A program made the translations under genes and the position numbers. Below are positions 45,889 through 56,360 of a DNA stretch of 64,000 nt, one piece after another; positions within the stretch are counted from its first letter, which is position 1, and each line of letters opens with the position of its first letter. This stretch comes from Rhodovulum kholense. GTDB lineage: Bacteria > Pseudomonadota > Alphaproteobacteria > Rhodobacterales > Rhodobacteraceae. The notes under the pieces are model-generated. The model was given only the letters and a program-made list of their open reading frames with translations, was not told where the DNA came from and searched no databases. The stretch lies in contig NZ_QAYC01000014.1 in the NCBI RefSeq assembly GCF_003053725.1, forward strand, positions 47,303-111,302, read 5' to 3'.

Positions 45889-46428
45889 TCACGCCGCCCG
45901 GGGCAGGGCCTCGGCCAGCCGGATCGTCACCATGTGTTCGGTGGCGTGGCGTCCGTCGAAATGGTCGGACCGGGTGAAATGGGGTTCGTCCTCAATGCGG
46001 GCGCCCAGACGCCGGGCGATGCCGCGGAACAGCCCCCAGGAGGCGTCGTTGTCACGGGTGATCGTGGTCTTGAGCCGCATCACGCCGTCGCAGGCCTCGC
46101 GGTCCAGCAGTTCGAACAGCATCCGCCGCCCCAGTCCGTGGCCGCGTGCCTTGTCCGACACCGCGACCTGCCAGACGAACAGCGTCTCGGGATCGTTCGG
46201 CAGCAGATAGGCCGAGATCCAGCCGACGATCTCGCCGTCCATCTCGGCCAGGATGCAGGTATCGGCGAAGTGATCGCACTGGATCAGGTTGCAATACATC
46301 GAGTTCTCGTCGAGCGGCTTGCAGGCGCGGATCAATGCCCAGACGGCGGGACCGTCCGCGCCGGTGGGCGATCGGAAGGTGATCGGCGCCGACTTGCGCC
46401 GGGGAGTCGCTTGGATCGTGGTGGCCAT
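45889..46428 (-). CDS. ectA: Diaminobutyrate acetyltransferase EctA
   Basis: GNAT-fold enzyme acetylating diaminobutyrate, 179 aa. The acetyl-CoA loop is 'KARGHGLGRRMLFELLD' near 100; 'LDENSMYCNLIQCDHFADTC' is the EctA substrate region. The ATG at 46428 has AAGGAGGA ten bases upstream; an in-frame start 13 codons earlier is less likely. It is first in the osmoprotectant operon. Confidence 0.95.
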   Translation of the reverse strand: MATTIQATPRRKSAPITFRSPTGADGPAVWALIRACKPLDENSMYCNLIQCDHFADTCILAEMDGEIVGWISAYLLPNDPETLFVWQVAVSDKARGHGLGRRMLFELLDREACDGVMRLKTTITRDNDASWGLFRGIARRLGARIEDEPHFTRSDHFDGRHATEHMVTIRLAEALPRAA

Positions 46429-46475
46429 GGCTCTGCTGTCCTCCTTGTGGCACGGGCTGTCTGACACGCGCCCTC

Positions 46476-46502
46476 AATATAGTTAGCCTTACGAAATTTC
46501 AA
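46476..46502 (-). promoter_or_regulatory. Candidate ectA promoter in an AT-rich control region
   Basis: Minus strand TTGAAA (46502-46497) and TATATT (46481-46476), 15 bases apart. The surrounding 46470-46560 is the most AT-rich stretch of this neighbourhood and contains inverted elements such as ACAT-GCCG-ATGT (46503-46514), suitable as an EctR operator. Spacing is short and the boxes are only moderate. Confidence 0.4.
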
Positions 46503-46703
46503 CATGCCGATGTAAAAGGCACAAAATTTGGTACATTGACGCAAAAATGAACTACGATGCACCGAACATGTCGCGTTATGCCAACCTGCGGTTGCTGAAA
46601 ATGTTCCCTTGAATTTTGCCTGTCTAAGCGCATTCCGCTTGCGCCTGCCGTCGATTGGTGAAATCCGTGCGCGGTCAACGGGCTGCCGACAGATGGAGGG
46701 GGC

Positions 46704-47189
46704 GTGAAACGGTCCGAACTGAGCCTGATAGCGCTGCGGCGCATCCTGCGAGCCACCGAACTTTACGGGCGCGAACTGGCCCGCGCCGCCGGGCTGACTG
46801 CGGTGCAGATCCGCGTCTTGCAGATCGTGGCCGAGACCGGGCAGAGCACGCCCAAGACGATCGCGACCCGGATGGGCGTGTCGCAGGCGACCATGACCAC
46901 CCTCATCGACCGGCTGGTGGCCAAGGGGCTGGTCGACCGGCGCCGGTCCGAAACCGACCGCCGTCAGATGAACATCGCGATCACGTCCGAAGGCCGCGCC
47001 GCCATCGACCGGGCGCCCGATCCGCTGCATGATCGCTATGTCACCGCCTTCGAAAAGCTGCCGGACTATGAACAGGCCATGCTGGTCGCCGCGCTCGAAC
47101 GGGTGGCGGCGTTGCTGGATGCGGGCCATCTCGATGCAGCCCCCGTCCTCGATCTGGGCGATATCCGGAAAACGCTGCCCGAAGAATAG
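46704..47189 (+). CDS. ectR: MarR-family regulator, EctR-like
   Basis: 161 aa, winged-helix MarR protein starting at GTG 46704 after GGAGGGGGC. Recognition helix region 'PKTIATRMGVSQATMTTLIDRLVAKGLVDRRRSETDRR' (read in parts, about 50-87) with the wing Arg-rich. Divergent from ectABC, sharing the AT-rich control region, as in methylotroph and halophile ectR-ect loci where EctR represses the operon at low salt. Role inferred from position. Confidence 0.88.
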   Translation: MKRSELSLIALRRILRATELYGRELARAAGLTAVQIRVLQIVAETGQSTPKTIATRMGVSQATMTTLIDRLVAKGLVDRRRSETDRRQMNIAITSEGRAAIDRAPDPLHDRYVTAFEKLPDYEQAMLVAALERVAALLDAGHLDAAPVLDLGDIRKTLPEE

Positions 47190-47467
47190 GCAGCCGCCCG
47201 CGGCGACGCTGCGTCGAGGTGCAGCAGTCCGGGGCGCCGACCGCCCCTGGAGACGGATCGTTAACGCGCCGCGGCGCAGCCTGGGCAGGCCGTCCCCGAC
47301 CTTTGCGGCCGCGCCCCGGGCGGGGCAGGGGGCAGGCGCGGCGGAAAGGAAAAGATCCCATGGCCCTTGCAGGGGGTCTGGCGCGAAACTAAGACTCGTT
47401 CTGACACGCGGGGCGCATCCACGCCCGTCAGCATCCAACGGCCGAACGTACCCAGAGGCAGGCGACT

Positions 47468-48097
47468 ATGACCGACATGATCCAGCATTACATGAACAAC
47501 CTGGTACCCATGGTGGTCGAACAGACCTCTCGTGGCGAGCGGGCCTATGACATCTTCTCGCGCCTCCTGAAGGAGCGGATCATCTTCATCACCGGGCCGA
47601 TTCACGACGGCATGTCGAGCCTGATCGTGGCCCAGCTTCTGCATCTCGAGGCCGAGAACCCGTCGAAAGACATCTCGATGTACATCAACAGCCCGGGCGG
47701 CGTTGTGACCTCGGGCCTGTCGATCTACGACACCATGCAATACATCAAGCCGAAGGTCTCGACCCTGGTGGTCGGGCAGGCCGCCTCGATGGGTTCGCTG
47801 TTGCTGACCGCCGGGGCGCCGGGCATGCGCTTCTCGCTGCCCAACAGCCGGATCATGGTGCACCAGCCCTCGGGCGGGTTCCAGGGTCAGGCGACCGACA
47901 TCATGATCCATGCCCAGGAAACCCAGAAGCTGAAGGACCGGCTGAACCAGATCTATGTCAAGCATACCGGGCAGGATCTTCAGTCGGTGATCGACGCGCT
48001 GGAACGCGACAATTTCATGGATGCCGAAACCGCCAAGGGCTGGGGCCTGATCGACGAGATCGTCGAAAGCCGCAGCGCGCTCGAGGACGCGAAGTAA
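47468..48097 (+). CDS. clpP: ATP-dependent Clp protease, proteolytic subunit
   Basis: Serine protease of 209 aa forming the double-heptamer chamber. Catalytic Ser in GQAASMGS (S107), His in MVHQPSGG (H132) and Asp about D181 keep the normal spacing. A second in-frame ATG three codons in is possible. It is followed by clpX in the same direction, which encodes the unfoldase partner. A CTTGCAG box at 47365 may belong to a heat-responsive promoter, but the -10 is unclear. Confidence 0.97.
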   Translation: MTDMIQHYMNNLVPMVVEQTSRGERAYDIFSRLLKERIIFITGPIHDGMSSLIVAQLLHLEAENPSKDISMYINSPGGVVTSGLSIYDTMQYIKPKVSTLVVGQAASMGSLLLTAGAPGMRFSLPNSRIMVHQPSGGFQGQATDIMIHAQETQKLKDRLNQIYVKHTGQDLQSVIDALERDNFMDAETAKGWGLIDEIVESRSALEDAK

Positions 48098-48265
48098 CCG
48101 CTTCCGCCCGGCGCGGGGCCCGATCCGGCCCCGCCAAGGGTAAGGAATTTGACATTGTGCCCCGGTGCGCCTTGGCCTACGCTGACCCGAGGCCGAGGCA
48201 ACCGAGGTAAGCCAGCCGCTCCTGCCCGGACAGGGTGGCACAGACGACGACCGCAGAGGACCGAC

Positions 48266-49531
<1,266 letters not shown>

Positions 49532-49534
49532 GCC

Positions 49535-49924
49535 TTGGCCCGCCGTCTGATCTCGACCGGATCGCCCTTCGAGGCGAAGATCGGGTATTCCCGCGCGGTT
49601 GACGTCGACGGCTGGGTCTTCGTGGCCGGGACGACCGGCTATGACTATGCCACCATGACCATGCCCGCCGCGGTCGAGACCCAATGCGCCAATGCGCTGG
49701 CGACCATCGCGGCGGCGCTGGCCGAGGCGGGGGCCACGCTCGACGACGTGGTGCGGGTCCGCTACATCCTGCCCGATCCGGCCGACTGGCCCGCCTGCTG
49801 GCCGGTCGTGTCCGCGGCCTTTGCCCGGGCCCGGCCCGCAGCCACGATGATCTCGGCCGGGCTGCAGGAGCCCGAGATGAAGATCGAGATCGAGGTCACT
49901 GCCCGGCGGATCGCCGCGCCCTAG
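49535..49924 (+). CDS. RidA/YjgF family protein
   Basis: Small hydrolase-like protein, 129 aa, related to RidA enzymes that remove reactive enamine/imine intermediates. 'GWVFVAGTTGYDY', 'QCANALATIAAALAEAGATLDDVVRVRYIL' (read in parts) and a C-terminal 'KIEIEVTAR' follow the family; the Arg usually contacting the substrate carboxylate is in 'VVRVRYIL'. The start is TTG four bases after the clpX stop, with only weak ribosome pairing, so translation may be coupled to clpX. Confidence 0.82.
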   Translation: MARRLISTGSPFEAKIGYSRAVDVDGWVFVAGTTGYDYATMTMPAAVETQCANALATIAAALAEAGATLDDVVRVRYILPDPADWPACWPVVSAAFARARPAATMISAGLQEPEMKIEIEVTARRIAAP

Positions 49925-50088
49925 GGGCCGATGCCCTGACCCGGCTCCCCTGGACCCGAAGCGCCTGACCCGACTGCTTTTGCCCGACCGCTCACCGCTT
50001 CGTGACGCACCGTGGCCGCGGCCGATGCATCCGCCGGGGGCTCGGCTGCGTAGTGCCCTTGCGTGACCCATGAAAAGGGAGGGATCTC

Positions 50089-50331
50089 ATGGACCGTCTG
50101 AGCCTGCTTCTGACCCCGATGACCGGGGCCGTCATCACCGGGATGCTGGTGATCGTCATGTTCTCGCTGGGCTTTTACAGCTGGATCTCGGTCGCCATCG
50201 GCGCCGGGATCGGCTGCATCCTCGCCTGGCCCTCGGCCTATGTCGTCTCGCGCCGGATCAAGCAAGCCGATCCGCGCTGGCCGACCCGCGCCGAGGCCGA
50301 CCGCCTGCGGGGCGGCCTGCCCGAAGTCTGA
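50089..50331 (+). CDS. Small two-helix membrane protein
   Basis: 80 aa, strong AAGGGAGGGATCTC ribosome site. Two hydrophobic segments at about 12-31 and 34-51 precede a basic, soluble tail ending 'ADRLRGGLPEV'. No family recognised; similar short membrane proteins are common in this group. Confidence 0.7.
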   Translation: MDRLSLLLTPMTGAVITGMLVIVMFSLGFYSWISVAIGAGIGCILAWPSAYVVSRRIKQADPRWPTRAEADRLRGGLPEV

Positions 50332-50373
50332 CCGACCGTCTGATTGGCCCCGGCAGGTGCGCTGTCGGGGCCT

Positions 50374-50649
50374 CTAGTCGGCGCCTCGGGCAGCGTCGGG
50401 ATGGGCGATCAGGAAGGCGTGCAGCACGCCGTAAAGGGCGCGCGCGCCGTCCAGATCGTCGGCATGCAGGGCGGCACGGATGTCGTCGCAGATCATGGCC
50501 GTCACCCGCTGCGGGCCGTTATGGACATGCATGAGATACTCGCCCAGCAGCGAGGCATCGGCCTCGGGGACATGCTCGTGAAGTGCAATGGCCGCGATCT
50601 CGTCGCGGGTCAGGCTGGTCATGTCCTCGATATCGTCGAGTGAAATCAT
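50374..50649 (-). CDS. Small conserved-looking helical protein
   Basis: 91 aa, acidic and mostly helical; starts MISLDDIEDMTSLTRDEIAAI after GGGGAAGACAGGG. 'ALHEHVPEADASLLGEYLMH' and 'VHNGPQRVTAMICDDI' suggest a compact helical fold with several His. Unknown function. Monocistronic, convergent with the small membrane protein gene. Confidence 0.72.
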   Translation of the reverse strand: MISLDDIEDMTSLTRDEIAAIALHEHVPEADASLLGEYLMHVHNGPQRVTAMICDDIRAALHADDLDGARALYGVLHAFLIAHPDAARGAD

Positions 50650-50845
50650 CCCTGTCTTCCCCTGATGCGTGCGGCCAAGCCTACCACCGATACCGTGCCG
50701 TCCGTTTGATTCCGGTCAAGTGCTATTCCGCGCGTCAACTCCGGCCTCGGCCTTGTCTCCGCGTCTCTGTGCCTTAGTCACTGCCCGGTCCGGCCCGGCG
50801 GTCTATTCCCTTTAGGCAAGAGTTTCGAGAACAGGGAGAGACCTC

Positions 50846-51286
50846 ATGACACCCCGAAAAACGACCCTGATCGCGGCGGTCGCACTGGCGCTGGCAGCGG
50901 CCCCGGCGGCGGCCAGGGATGTGCGCAGGCTTGTCACCGTGCTGACCGATCCGAACCCGCAGACCCAGCTGATGGGCCTTGTCCTGACGCTGCAGGCGCT
51001 CGATCGCGGGACGGCGGTCAGGGTCCTGCTGTGCGGGCCCGCGGGCGATATCGCGCTGGCAGACCCGCCCGCACCGGCCACAGCGCCCCAGCCCCCGGCG
51101 GGGTTAAGCCCGCAGACCGCCCTTGCGGCCGCCATCGGCAAGGGGGCCCGGGCCGAGGTCTGTGCGATCTATCTGCCCGGGCGGGGCGCCGGACCCGAGG
51201 CGCTGATCGAGGGCGTGGGCGTCGCGAAACCCGATGCCATGGCGCGCGATCTGCTGGACCGCCAGAGCCGGGTCTGGTCGTTCTGA
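50846..51286 (+). CDS. Exported DsrE-like protein
   Basis: 146 aa with a cleavable signal peptide (to about APAAA, residue 22). The mature part has the DsrE/DsrF-type fold pattern: 'RRLVTVLTDPNPQTQLMGLVLTLQAL' (read in parts), 'VRVLLCGPAGDIAL' with a conserved-position Cys, and a second Cys in 'EVCAIYLPGRG'. DsrE relatives move sulphur or bind small redox groups; a periplasmic role fits the neighbouring cytochrome b561. Inference only. Confidence 0.7.
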   Translation: MTPRKTTLIAAVALALAAAPAAARDVRRLVTVLTDPNPQTQLMGLVLTLQALDRGTAVRVLLCGPAGDIALADPPAPATAPQPPAGLSPQTALAAAIGKGARAEVCAIYLPGRGAGPEALIEGVGVAKPDAMARDLLDRQSRVWSF

Positions 51287-51571
51287 ACGGCCGCGCCGGT
51301 CGGCGCGCCCGGTGGCGCCCCTGCGCCCCGGACGGGCGGGATGCTTCGCCAAGCCGCACTGCCCGCCGCGCGGAATTCCACTACCTTTGCGGGCGTGAGC
51401 CTTGCCGCCGTCTCCGCCCCGGGCGACGGCACGCCGATGCCGGGTCCCGCCCATTGCGGCAGCGGGGAGGGCGGTGGCCGTGCCGGTGTTCTGGCGAATG
51501 GCGCAGGCCATCTTCCGACCGCCCGCGACGCCGGCGGTCGTTTCGGGCAAAGGACCATCGGAGGGCCATCG

Positions 51572-52060
51572 ATGTCGGTCAAGGGCTATTCAAGGATGCA
51601 AATCCGCCTGCATTGGGCGGTGTTTGGGCTGGTCGTGGTGCAGTTCCTGTTCGGGGACGGCATGGGCCATGCCTTCGGGCAATACATGGATACGGGCGAG
51701 AAGGGCTTCACCCTTCTGGTGGGGCTGCACATCCTGATCGGGCTGTCGATCCTGGTGCTGGCCTTCTGGCGGCTGGGGCTGCGGTTCCTGCACGGGGTGC
51801 CGGCGCCCGATCCGACCCATTCGCCCGCGCAGATCCTGCTGGCGCGGGTGATCCATGGCGGGCTTTACGTGCTGATGGTGGCGCTGCCCGTCTCGGGCAT
51901 GCTGGCCTGGTCGCTGGGCTCGGGCCTGGCCGCGGGGCTGCATGCCGGGCTGCGCGTGATCCTGGTGCTGCTGATCCTGCTGCACGTGGCGGCCGCCCTG
52001 ATGGGGCAATACGTCAAGAAGGACGGCACGCTGACCCGGATGCTCAAGGCCGAGGGCTAG
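51572..52060 (+). CDS. Cytochrome b561
   Basis: Di-heme membrane cytochrome of 162 aa with four helices. Heme-ligand histidines are in 'IRLHWAVFGLVV' (helix 1), 'VGLHILIG' (helix 2), 'RVIHGGLYVLM' (helix 3) and 'LLILLHVAAALMGQY' (helix 4). The ATG at 51572 follows GGAGGGCCATCG; the longer upstream frame is not coding. It overlaps the convergent hydrolase gene by 17 bases. It transfers electrons across or within the membrane; partner not visible. Confidence 0.92.
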   Translation: MSVKGYSRMQIRLHWAVFGLVVVQFLFGDGMGHAFGQYMDTGEKGFTLLVGLHILIGLSILVLAFWRLGLRFLHGVPAPDPTHSPAQILLARVIHGGLYVLMVALPVSGMLAWSLGSGLAAGLHAGLRVILVLLILLHVAAALMGQYVKKDGTLTRMLKAEG

Positions 52061-52829
52061 GCGCCAGGTCGAGGAAGGCGCGCACCGCCGCCTCGAACTC
52101 TCTCGGTTTCTCGGCGTGGAGCCAATGCCCCGCGCCGGGGATCTTCGCAAAGCGCGCGGCCGGGAACAGCGCCTTGATCCGGTCGCGATGTTCGGGGCGG
52201 ATATAGGTCGAGTTCGCCCCGGCCAGCACCAGCGTCGGGCCGCCGAACTGCCCGTCGATGGCCTCGGGCCAGTCCATGATCCGGGGCATCTCGGCCTCGA
52301 GCGTGTCGAGGTTCAGCCGCCAGCGATGCGGCTTGGACCGCAGATCCAGCGATTGCAGCAGGAAGGCCCGGGTCGAGGGATCCTCGACCGAGGCGGCCAG
52401 CGCCCGGTCGGCGTCGCCGCGCCGCTCGATGGCGGACAGGTCGAGCCCGCGCATCGCATGGATCAGCCCGACCTGGGTATGGTCATAGGCCACCGGCGCG
52501 ATGTCGGCCACGATCAGCCGGTCGACCAGCCCGGGGCGGGTCAGCGCCAGTGCCATCGCCGCCTTGCCGCCCATCGAATGACCCAGAACGTCGGCGCGCC
52601 CGCCCTCGGCCTCGATCACCTCGGCCAGATCGGCGGCCAGCTCCGGATAGCCGTGGGTCGAGGTCCAGGGGCTGTCGGCATGGTTGCGCATGTCGACCGC
52701 GACCACCCGGCGGCTGTCGGACAGCCGGCGGGCGACGGCCCCCCAGTTGCGGGCCGACCCGAAAAGGCCATGGACGATCAGAAGGGGCGGGGCGGCGGTG
52801 GCGTCGCCGTGAACATGTGTCGCGAGCAT
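52044..52829 (-). CDS. Alpha/beta hydrolase (YbfF-like esterase)
   Basis: 261 aa. Oxyanion segment 'LLIVHGLFGSARNWG' at the start, 'VAVDMRNHADSPW' before the nucleophile elbow GHSMGGK (Ser near 86), and the late His in 'IPGAGHWLHAEKP'. The ATG at 52829 is taken; the upstream extension is shadow. Resembles thioesterase-like YbfF. Substrate unknown. Confidence 0.9.
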   Translation of the reverse strand: MLATHVHGDATAAPPLLIVHGLFGSARNWGAVARRLSDSRRVVAVDMRNHADSPWTSTHGYPELAADLAEVIEAEGGRADVLGHSMGGKAAMALALTRPGLVDRLIVADIAPVAYDHTQVGLIHAMRGLDLSAIERRGDADRALAASVEDPSTRAFLLQSLDLRSKPHRWRLNLDTLEAEMPRIMDWPEAIDGQFGGPTLVLAGANSTYIRPEHRDRIKALFPAARFAKIPGAGHWLHAEKPREFEAAVRAFLDLAPSPRP

Positions 52830-52964
52830 GGGGCAGAGATAGCGGCCCCCCGCGCCCGGGACCAGTGCCTTGCACCGCCCGCGCAGCGATCCCGGGGCGG
52901 GGGCCCCGCGCGGGCACTGCACGATTTCCGCCGACGCCCCCCGGGCCGATCGAGCCGGTCGGTC

Positions 52965-53858
52965 CTAGCGCGGTTTCGCGGTCCCGGTCCCGCGCCAGAG
53001 GATGAACAGGCCCGACACGAGGATGAGGGCCGAGCCGACGAGGGTCGCGGCGCCCGGACGTTCGCCGAAGAGGGCGACCCCGAGGCCGATGCCGAAGAGC
53101 AGCCGCGTATAACGGAACGGGGTGACCGCCGACACGTCGCCGGTGCGCATCGCCCGCATCAAGAGCCCATAGGCCGCCACGCCGACCAGCACCGCCCCCA
53201 GAAGACACATGGCAGCTTCGGGGTCCGGCAGGATGAACCGTGTCCCCTGCAAAAGCGAAAAGATTGCCCCCGCCGCCAGGGCGGCCAGGAAGCCGTAGAC
53301 TCCGAGGATCGAGGTCGACAGCGACCGGGGCGCCGCGCGGCTGGCCAGATCGCGCCCCGCGAAGCCGATCATTCCGAGCACCGCCAGGACCGAGAGCAGG
53401 GAAAACTCGTCCGTCCCCGGCTTGACGATCACCAGAACGCCGGTCATGCCAAGCAGGATCGCCGCCCATCTGCGCCAGCCGACCCGCTCGCCGAAGAGAA
53501 CCGCCGCCCCGGCCACCACCAGAAGCGGGGTGGCCTGCAGGATGACCGTGGCGGTCGACAGCGGGATCAGCGCCAGCGCGAGGACGTAGAAAAGCCGCCC
53601 GGCGACCTCGAACAGCACGCGAAGCAGCATCGGCCGCGAGACGGCGTCGGCGCTGACCAGGCGCTGCCCGCCGAGCCGGGTCAGTCCCGCGAAGAGAAGC
53701 GCGCCCCCGAGGCCGAAGAGCATCAGGATCTGGCCTGGCGGCAAGGTTTCCGATGCCGCCTTGATCAGGGTGTCCTCGACGGCGAAGCCCGCCATGGACC
53801 CGATCATGCAGGCCCCGCCCAGCAGGTTCTGGCGGTGATCCGCGACAATGGTCTTCAC
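52965..53858 (-). CDS. EamA/DMT-family transporter
   Basis: 297 aa, ten membrane segments in two repeated EamA halves. GTG start at 53858 preceded by CAGGAAGGACCGAGC; the frame continues upstream without a site. Inner repeat signs: 'ALALIPLSTATVILQATPLLVVAGAAVLFGERVG' and 'GLLMRAMRTGDVSAVTPFRYTRLLFGIGLG', each read in parts. Metabolite exporter class; substrate unknown. Confidence 0.88.
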   Translation of the reverse strand: MKTIVADHRQNLLGGACMIGSMAGFAVEDTLIKAASETLPPGQILMLFGLGGALLFAGLTRLGGQRLVSADAVSRPMLLRVLFEVAGRLFYVLALALIPLSTATVILQATPLLVVAGAAVLFGERVGWRRWAAILLGMTGVLVIVKPGTDEFSLLSVLAVLGMIGFAGRDLASRAAPRSLSTSILGVYGFLAALAAGAIFSLLQGTRFILPDPEAAMCLLGAVLVGVAAYGLLMRAMRTGDVSAVTPFRYTRLLFGIGLGVALFGERPGAATLVGSALILVSGLFILWRGTGTAKPR

Positions 53859-54153
53859 GCTCGGTCCTTCCTGCAGCCCCGAGCGGTGCCGTTTGCCGGC
53901 CCCTTCCTTCGGGCGGGGGCCATGATCGGGCGTTGCCGCCGGCTTTGCAACACCGGCGTCCCGCCAGGTCCGCATCGCGCCAGCGGTCCTTGCGCCGCGG
54001 CGGCGGCCGGTCGGCGGCCGGTGCCGGGGTGGGAAAGCCCGCCTGTGGGCGCTTCTGGCGCCGCCGGCTCCGCGGCGCCCCTGAGCTTTTCGCGGGGCCG
54101 AAGGACGCGTTACCTGACCCGAAAGAGCCTTCCCACAGGGCGGGCCACGGCCG

Positions 54154-54615
54154 TCAGGCCGCCTTGTCCGCCCGCGCCGGCACGAAGCGCAGGTCGAAGC
54201 GGGCGGCGAGCGCGTCCAGGGCCTGCGGGTTTTCCGGCGTTTCGGTCTCGACCGCCGAGAAGAAGCCCTCGAAACCGCCGGGCGTCATCACGACCATCAA
54301 CCGTTCCGGCGCGGCGCCGATATTCTCGAAGCGGTGGACCGCGCCGCGCGGGATCGCGATCACGCCGCCCGCCCCAGGATCGACGCGGATGCCGTTGCAC
54401 CAGAAGGCGAACGCGCCCTCGAGAACCCGGAAGAGTTCCTCCTCGCGTTCATGGACATGCAGGGGCGGGCCGGAGCCTTTGGGCACCTCCGCCTCGAAGA
54501 CGCCAAGGCGTCCGGCGGTATCCCCGGATGCGAGGCGGATCCTGTGCGGCCCGAAGCCATGCGCGATATGGCCGGCACCCGGGGCCGAAAAGACGGACTG
54601 GTCGGAGGGGTTCAT
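54154..54615 (-). CDS. Cupin-domain protein
   Basis: 153 aa single cupin. Metal-binding motif 1 is 'GPPLHVHEREEELFRVLEG' (HxH...E) and motif 2 'IPRGAVHRFENIG' (final His). Start ATG 54615 has GGAG six bases upstream. It lies divergently 105 bases from a LysR-type gene, so it may be its target. Relatives include quercetinase-like and small-molecule-binding cupins; the reaction is unknown. Confidence 0.85.
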   Translation of the reverse strand: MNPSDQSVFSAPGAGHIAHGFGPHRIRLASGDTAGRLGVFEAEVPKGSGPPLHVHEREEELFRVLEGAFAFWCNGIRVDPGAGGVIAIPRGAVHRFENIGAAPERLMVVMTPGGFEGFFSAVETETPENPQALDALAARFDLRFVPARADKAA

Positions 54616-54720
54616 TTGCGTCTCCATCAGGATTTTCTTGCTCCAGGCCAGCGATTTGATCCTTTTCAGGAGGCCGATAAACGGGGTCCACTTGGCATGA
54701 TTGTCCGGATGAGCTGACAA

Positions 54721-55634
54721 ATGAAGACGGTCGATCCTCTGCATGGCGTGGCGGTTTTCCTCGCGGTGGCCCGACACGAAAGCTTTACCGCTGCCGCCGA
54801 CGCGATGGGCCTGACCCGCTCGATCGTCAGCGCGCAGGTGGCGGATCTGGAGGCGCGGCTCGGGTTGCGGCTGTTCCACCGCTCGACGCGCCTGGTGCGC
54901 CTGACGCCCGCGGGGCAGGTCTGTCGCGCTCGTCTGGACGATCTGTCCGAGCGCGTGGCGACGGCCGAACGCGCGGCCCGGGCCGAACATGCCGCGCCCG
55001 AAGGACGGCTGCGCATCTCGGCGCCTCCGGATTTCGGCCAGCGCTATCTGGTGGGCCGGGTGACCGAGTTTCTGGAAGAGCATCCGGGGATGCGGATCGA
55101 GCTCGATCTTTCGAACGTGGCCGGGAACCTGATCGAGCGGCGCTTCGATCTGGCCATCTGCGGCACGCTCGAGGTCGCGCCGCCCCTGATCGCGCGCAAG
55201 CTCGGCGCGTCGCCGCTGCTCTTGTGTGCAGGTCCCGGCTATCTGGCCCGGCGCGGACCTTTCCGGACGCCCTCCGACCTGGCCGGCCATGACATCCTGC
55301 ATTTTTCGGCCCTGCGCACGGGGTGGATCCGGCCATTGATGCGCGGCGCCGACCGGATCGACGTACGGTCGCGCCGAGGCTGCAATCGAACGAGGGCTGG
55401 GCGCTTCGGATGGCGGCCGAGGCAGGCGCCGGCATCTGCCAGCTGCCGGGCTTCCTGGTGGGCAACGCGCTGCGGTCGGGTGCTCTGGTGCCTGTCCTTC
55501 CCGACTGGAGCGCGGGCGAGGTTCCGCTGCATGCGGTCTATCCCGACAATCGCCTGATCGCCGAGCGCGTCCGCACCTTCGTCGACTTTGTCGCCCGAAA
55601 GTGGAAAGCGGACCCGGATCTGGCTGGCGGGTAA
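54721..55634 (+). pseudogene. LysR-family regulator with a -1 frameshift
   Basis: The N-terminal 215 residues are normal LysR: helix-turn-helix 'FTAAADAMGLTRSIVSAQVADLEARLG' (read in parts) and the start of the inducer domain ending 'MRGADRIDV'. At about 55364 the frame changes and the natural continuation (TVAPRLQSNEGWALRMAAEAG to 'FVDFVARKWKADPD') lies in the -1 frame to 55634. One missing base within GTACGG would explain it. As written, the protein ends in 60 arginine-rich nonsense residues. It may be a true mutation or an assembly error. Confidence 0.85.
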
Positions 55635-55886
55635 GTCGGGTCGGACGCCCGCCGTCCGCCACGTGCCGTGCGCGCCATATCCGTTTTCCGCCAACCCTTC
55701 GAAAGAAAACGCAATGCGGCAACCGGCATCCGGGCCGCTGGCACTTTGCATCCGGCCGGATCATGCGCCGCGCATGCGAGGGAGGGGGGCTGGTGGCGCC
55801 AGAGCAGGTGTCCGCGGATATATTGCTGGACGCGTGGAATCGGTATGTATCTTAATTAATTCAACTCGAAGATTTCAGGTGCCTCG

Positions 55887-56219
55887 ATGCCCGTCCCGGC
55901 CTCGCGTTCAGTGGGTCTTTTTGTTGTGGTCTTTTCATCAGGCGCTGCCCTGGCGCAGGACAATTGCCGGGATACGGCCGAGGGCCGCATTTGCAGCGTG
56001 CAACAGCCGATCACGTCCGGCACCCCCGTGGATCCGACCACGCAGCACCGGCTTGGCTTGATCCGGGTCAACAACGGCTGTTCGGGCCGTTTGCTCAATC
56101 GCAACTGGGGGCTGACCGCGCGGCATTGCGTGACGACGGACGGCCGGGTGTCCGGACCACTGATGGCCCCCGATCAGGTCTCTGTCTCCGCCGCCTGGGC
56201 TTCACGAAGAACCTGGTGA
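55887..56219 (+). pseudogene. Truncated trypsin-like serine protease
   Basis: 110 aa. Signal peptide with cleavage near ALAQ, then 'RLGLIRVNNGCSGRLLNRNWGLTARHC', read in parts: the trypsin core with the catalytic His (H80) in TARHC. Soon after, homology stops: the sequence runs into phage capsid-like DNA near 56195 in a different frame, so the Asp and Ser of the triad are absent. It is probably an ancestral secreted protease gene cut by integration or deletion. The upstream 250 bp include an AT-rich patch with TTAATTAATT. Confidence 0.7.
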
Positions 56220-56302
56220 CGATCCTCGCCGAAAAGTGCCTCGCCCTGGCCACCTATCGCCCGGGCGCCTTCATCTACGGCGATTTCGGCCGCGAAGACT
56301 GA
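56195..56302 (+). pseudogene. Phage major capsid protein C-terminal fragment
   Basis: The frame reads 'GFTKNLVTILAEKCLALATYRPGAFIYGDFG' before its stop, a pattern like the end of HK97-type capsid proteins. It has no start and directly abuts the truncated protease gene. Recognition rests on a short stretch. Confidence 0.5.
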
Positions 56303-56360
56303 TCGGCTCTCCGAGGGGGCAGGCAATCCGCCCTCTTTCCTGAGCCGATAGGAGGACGAC

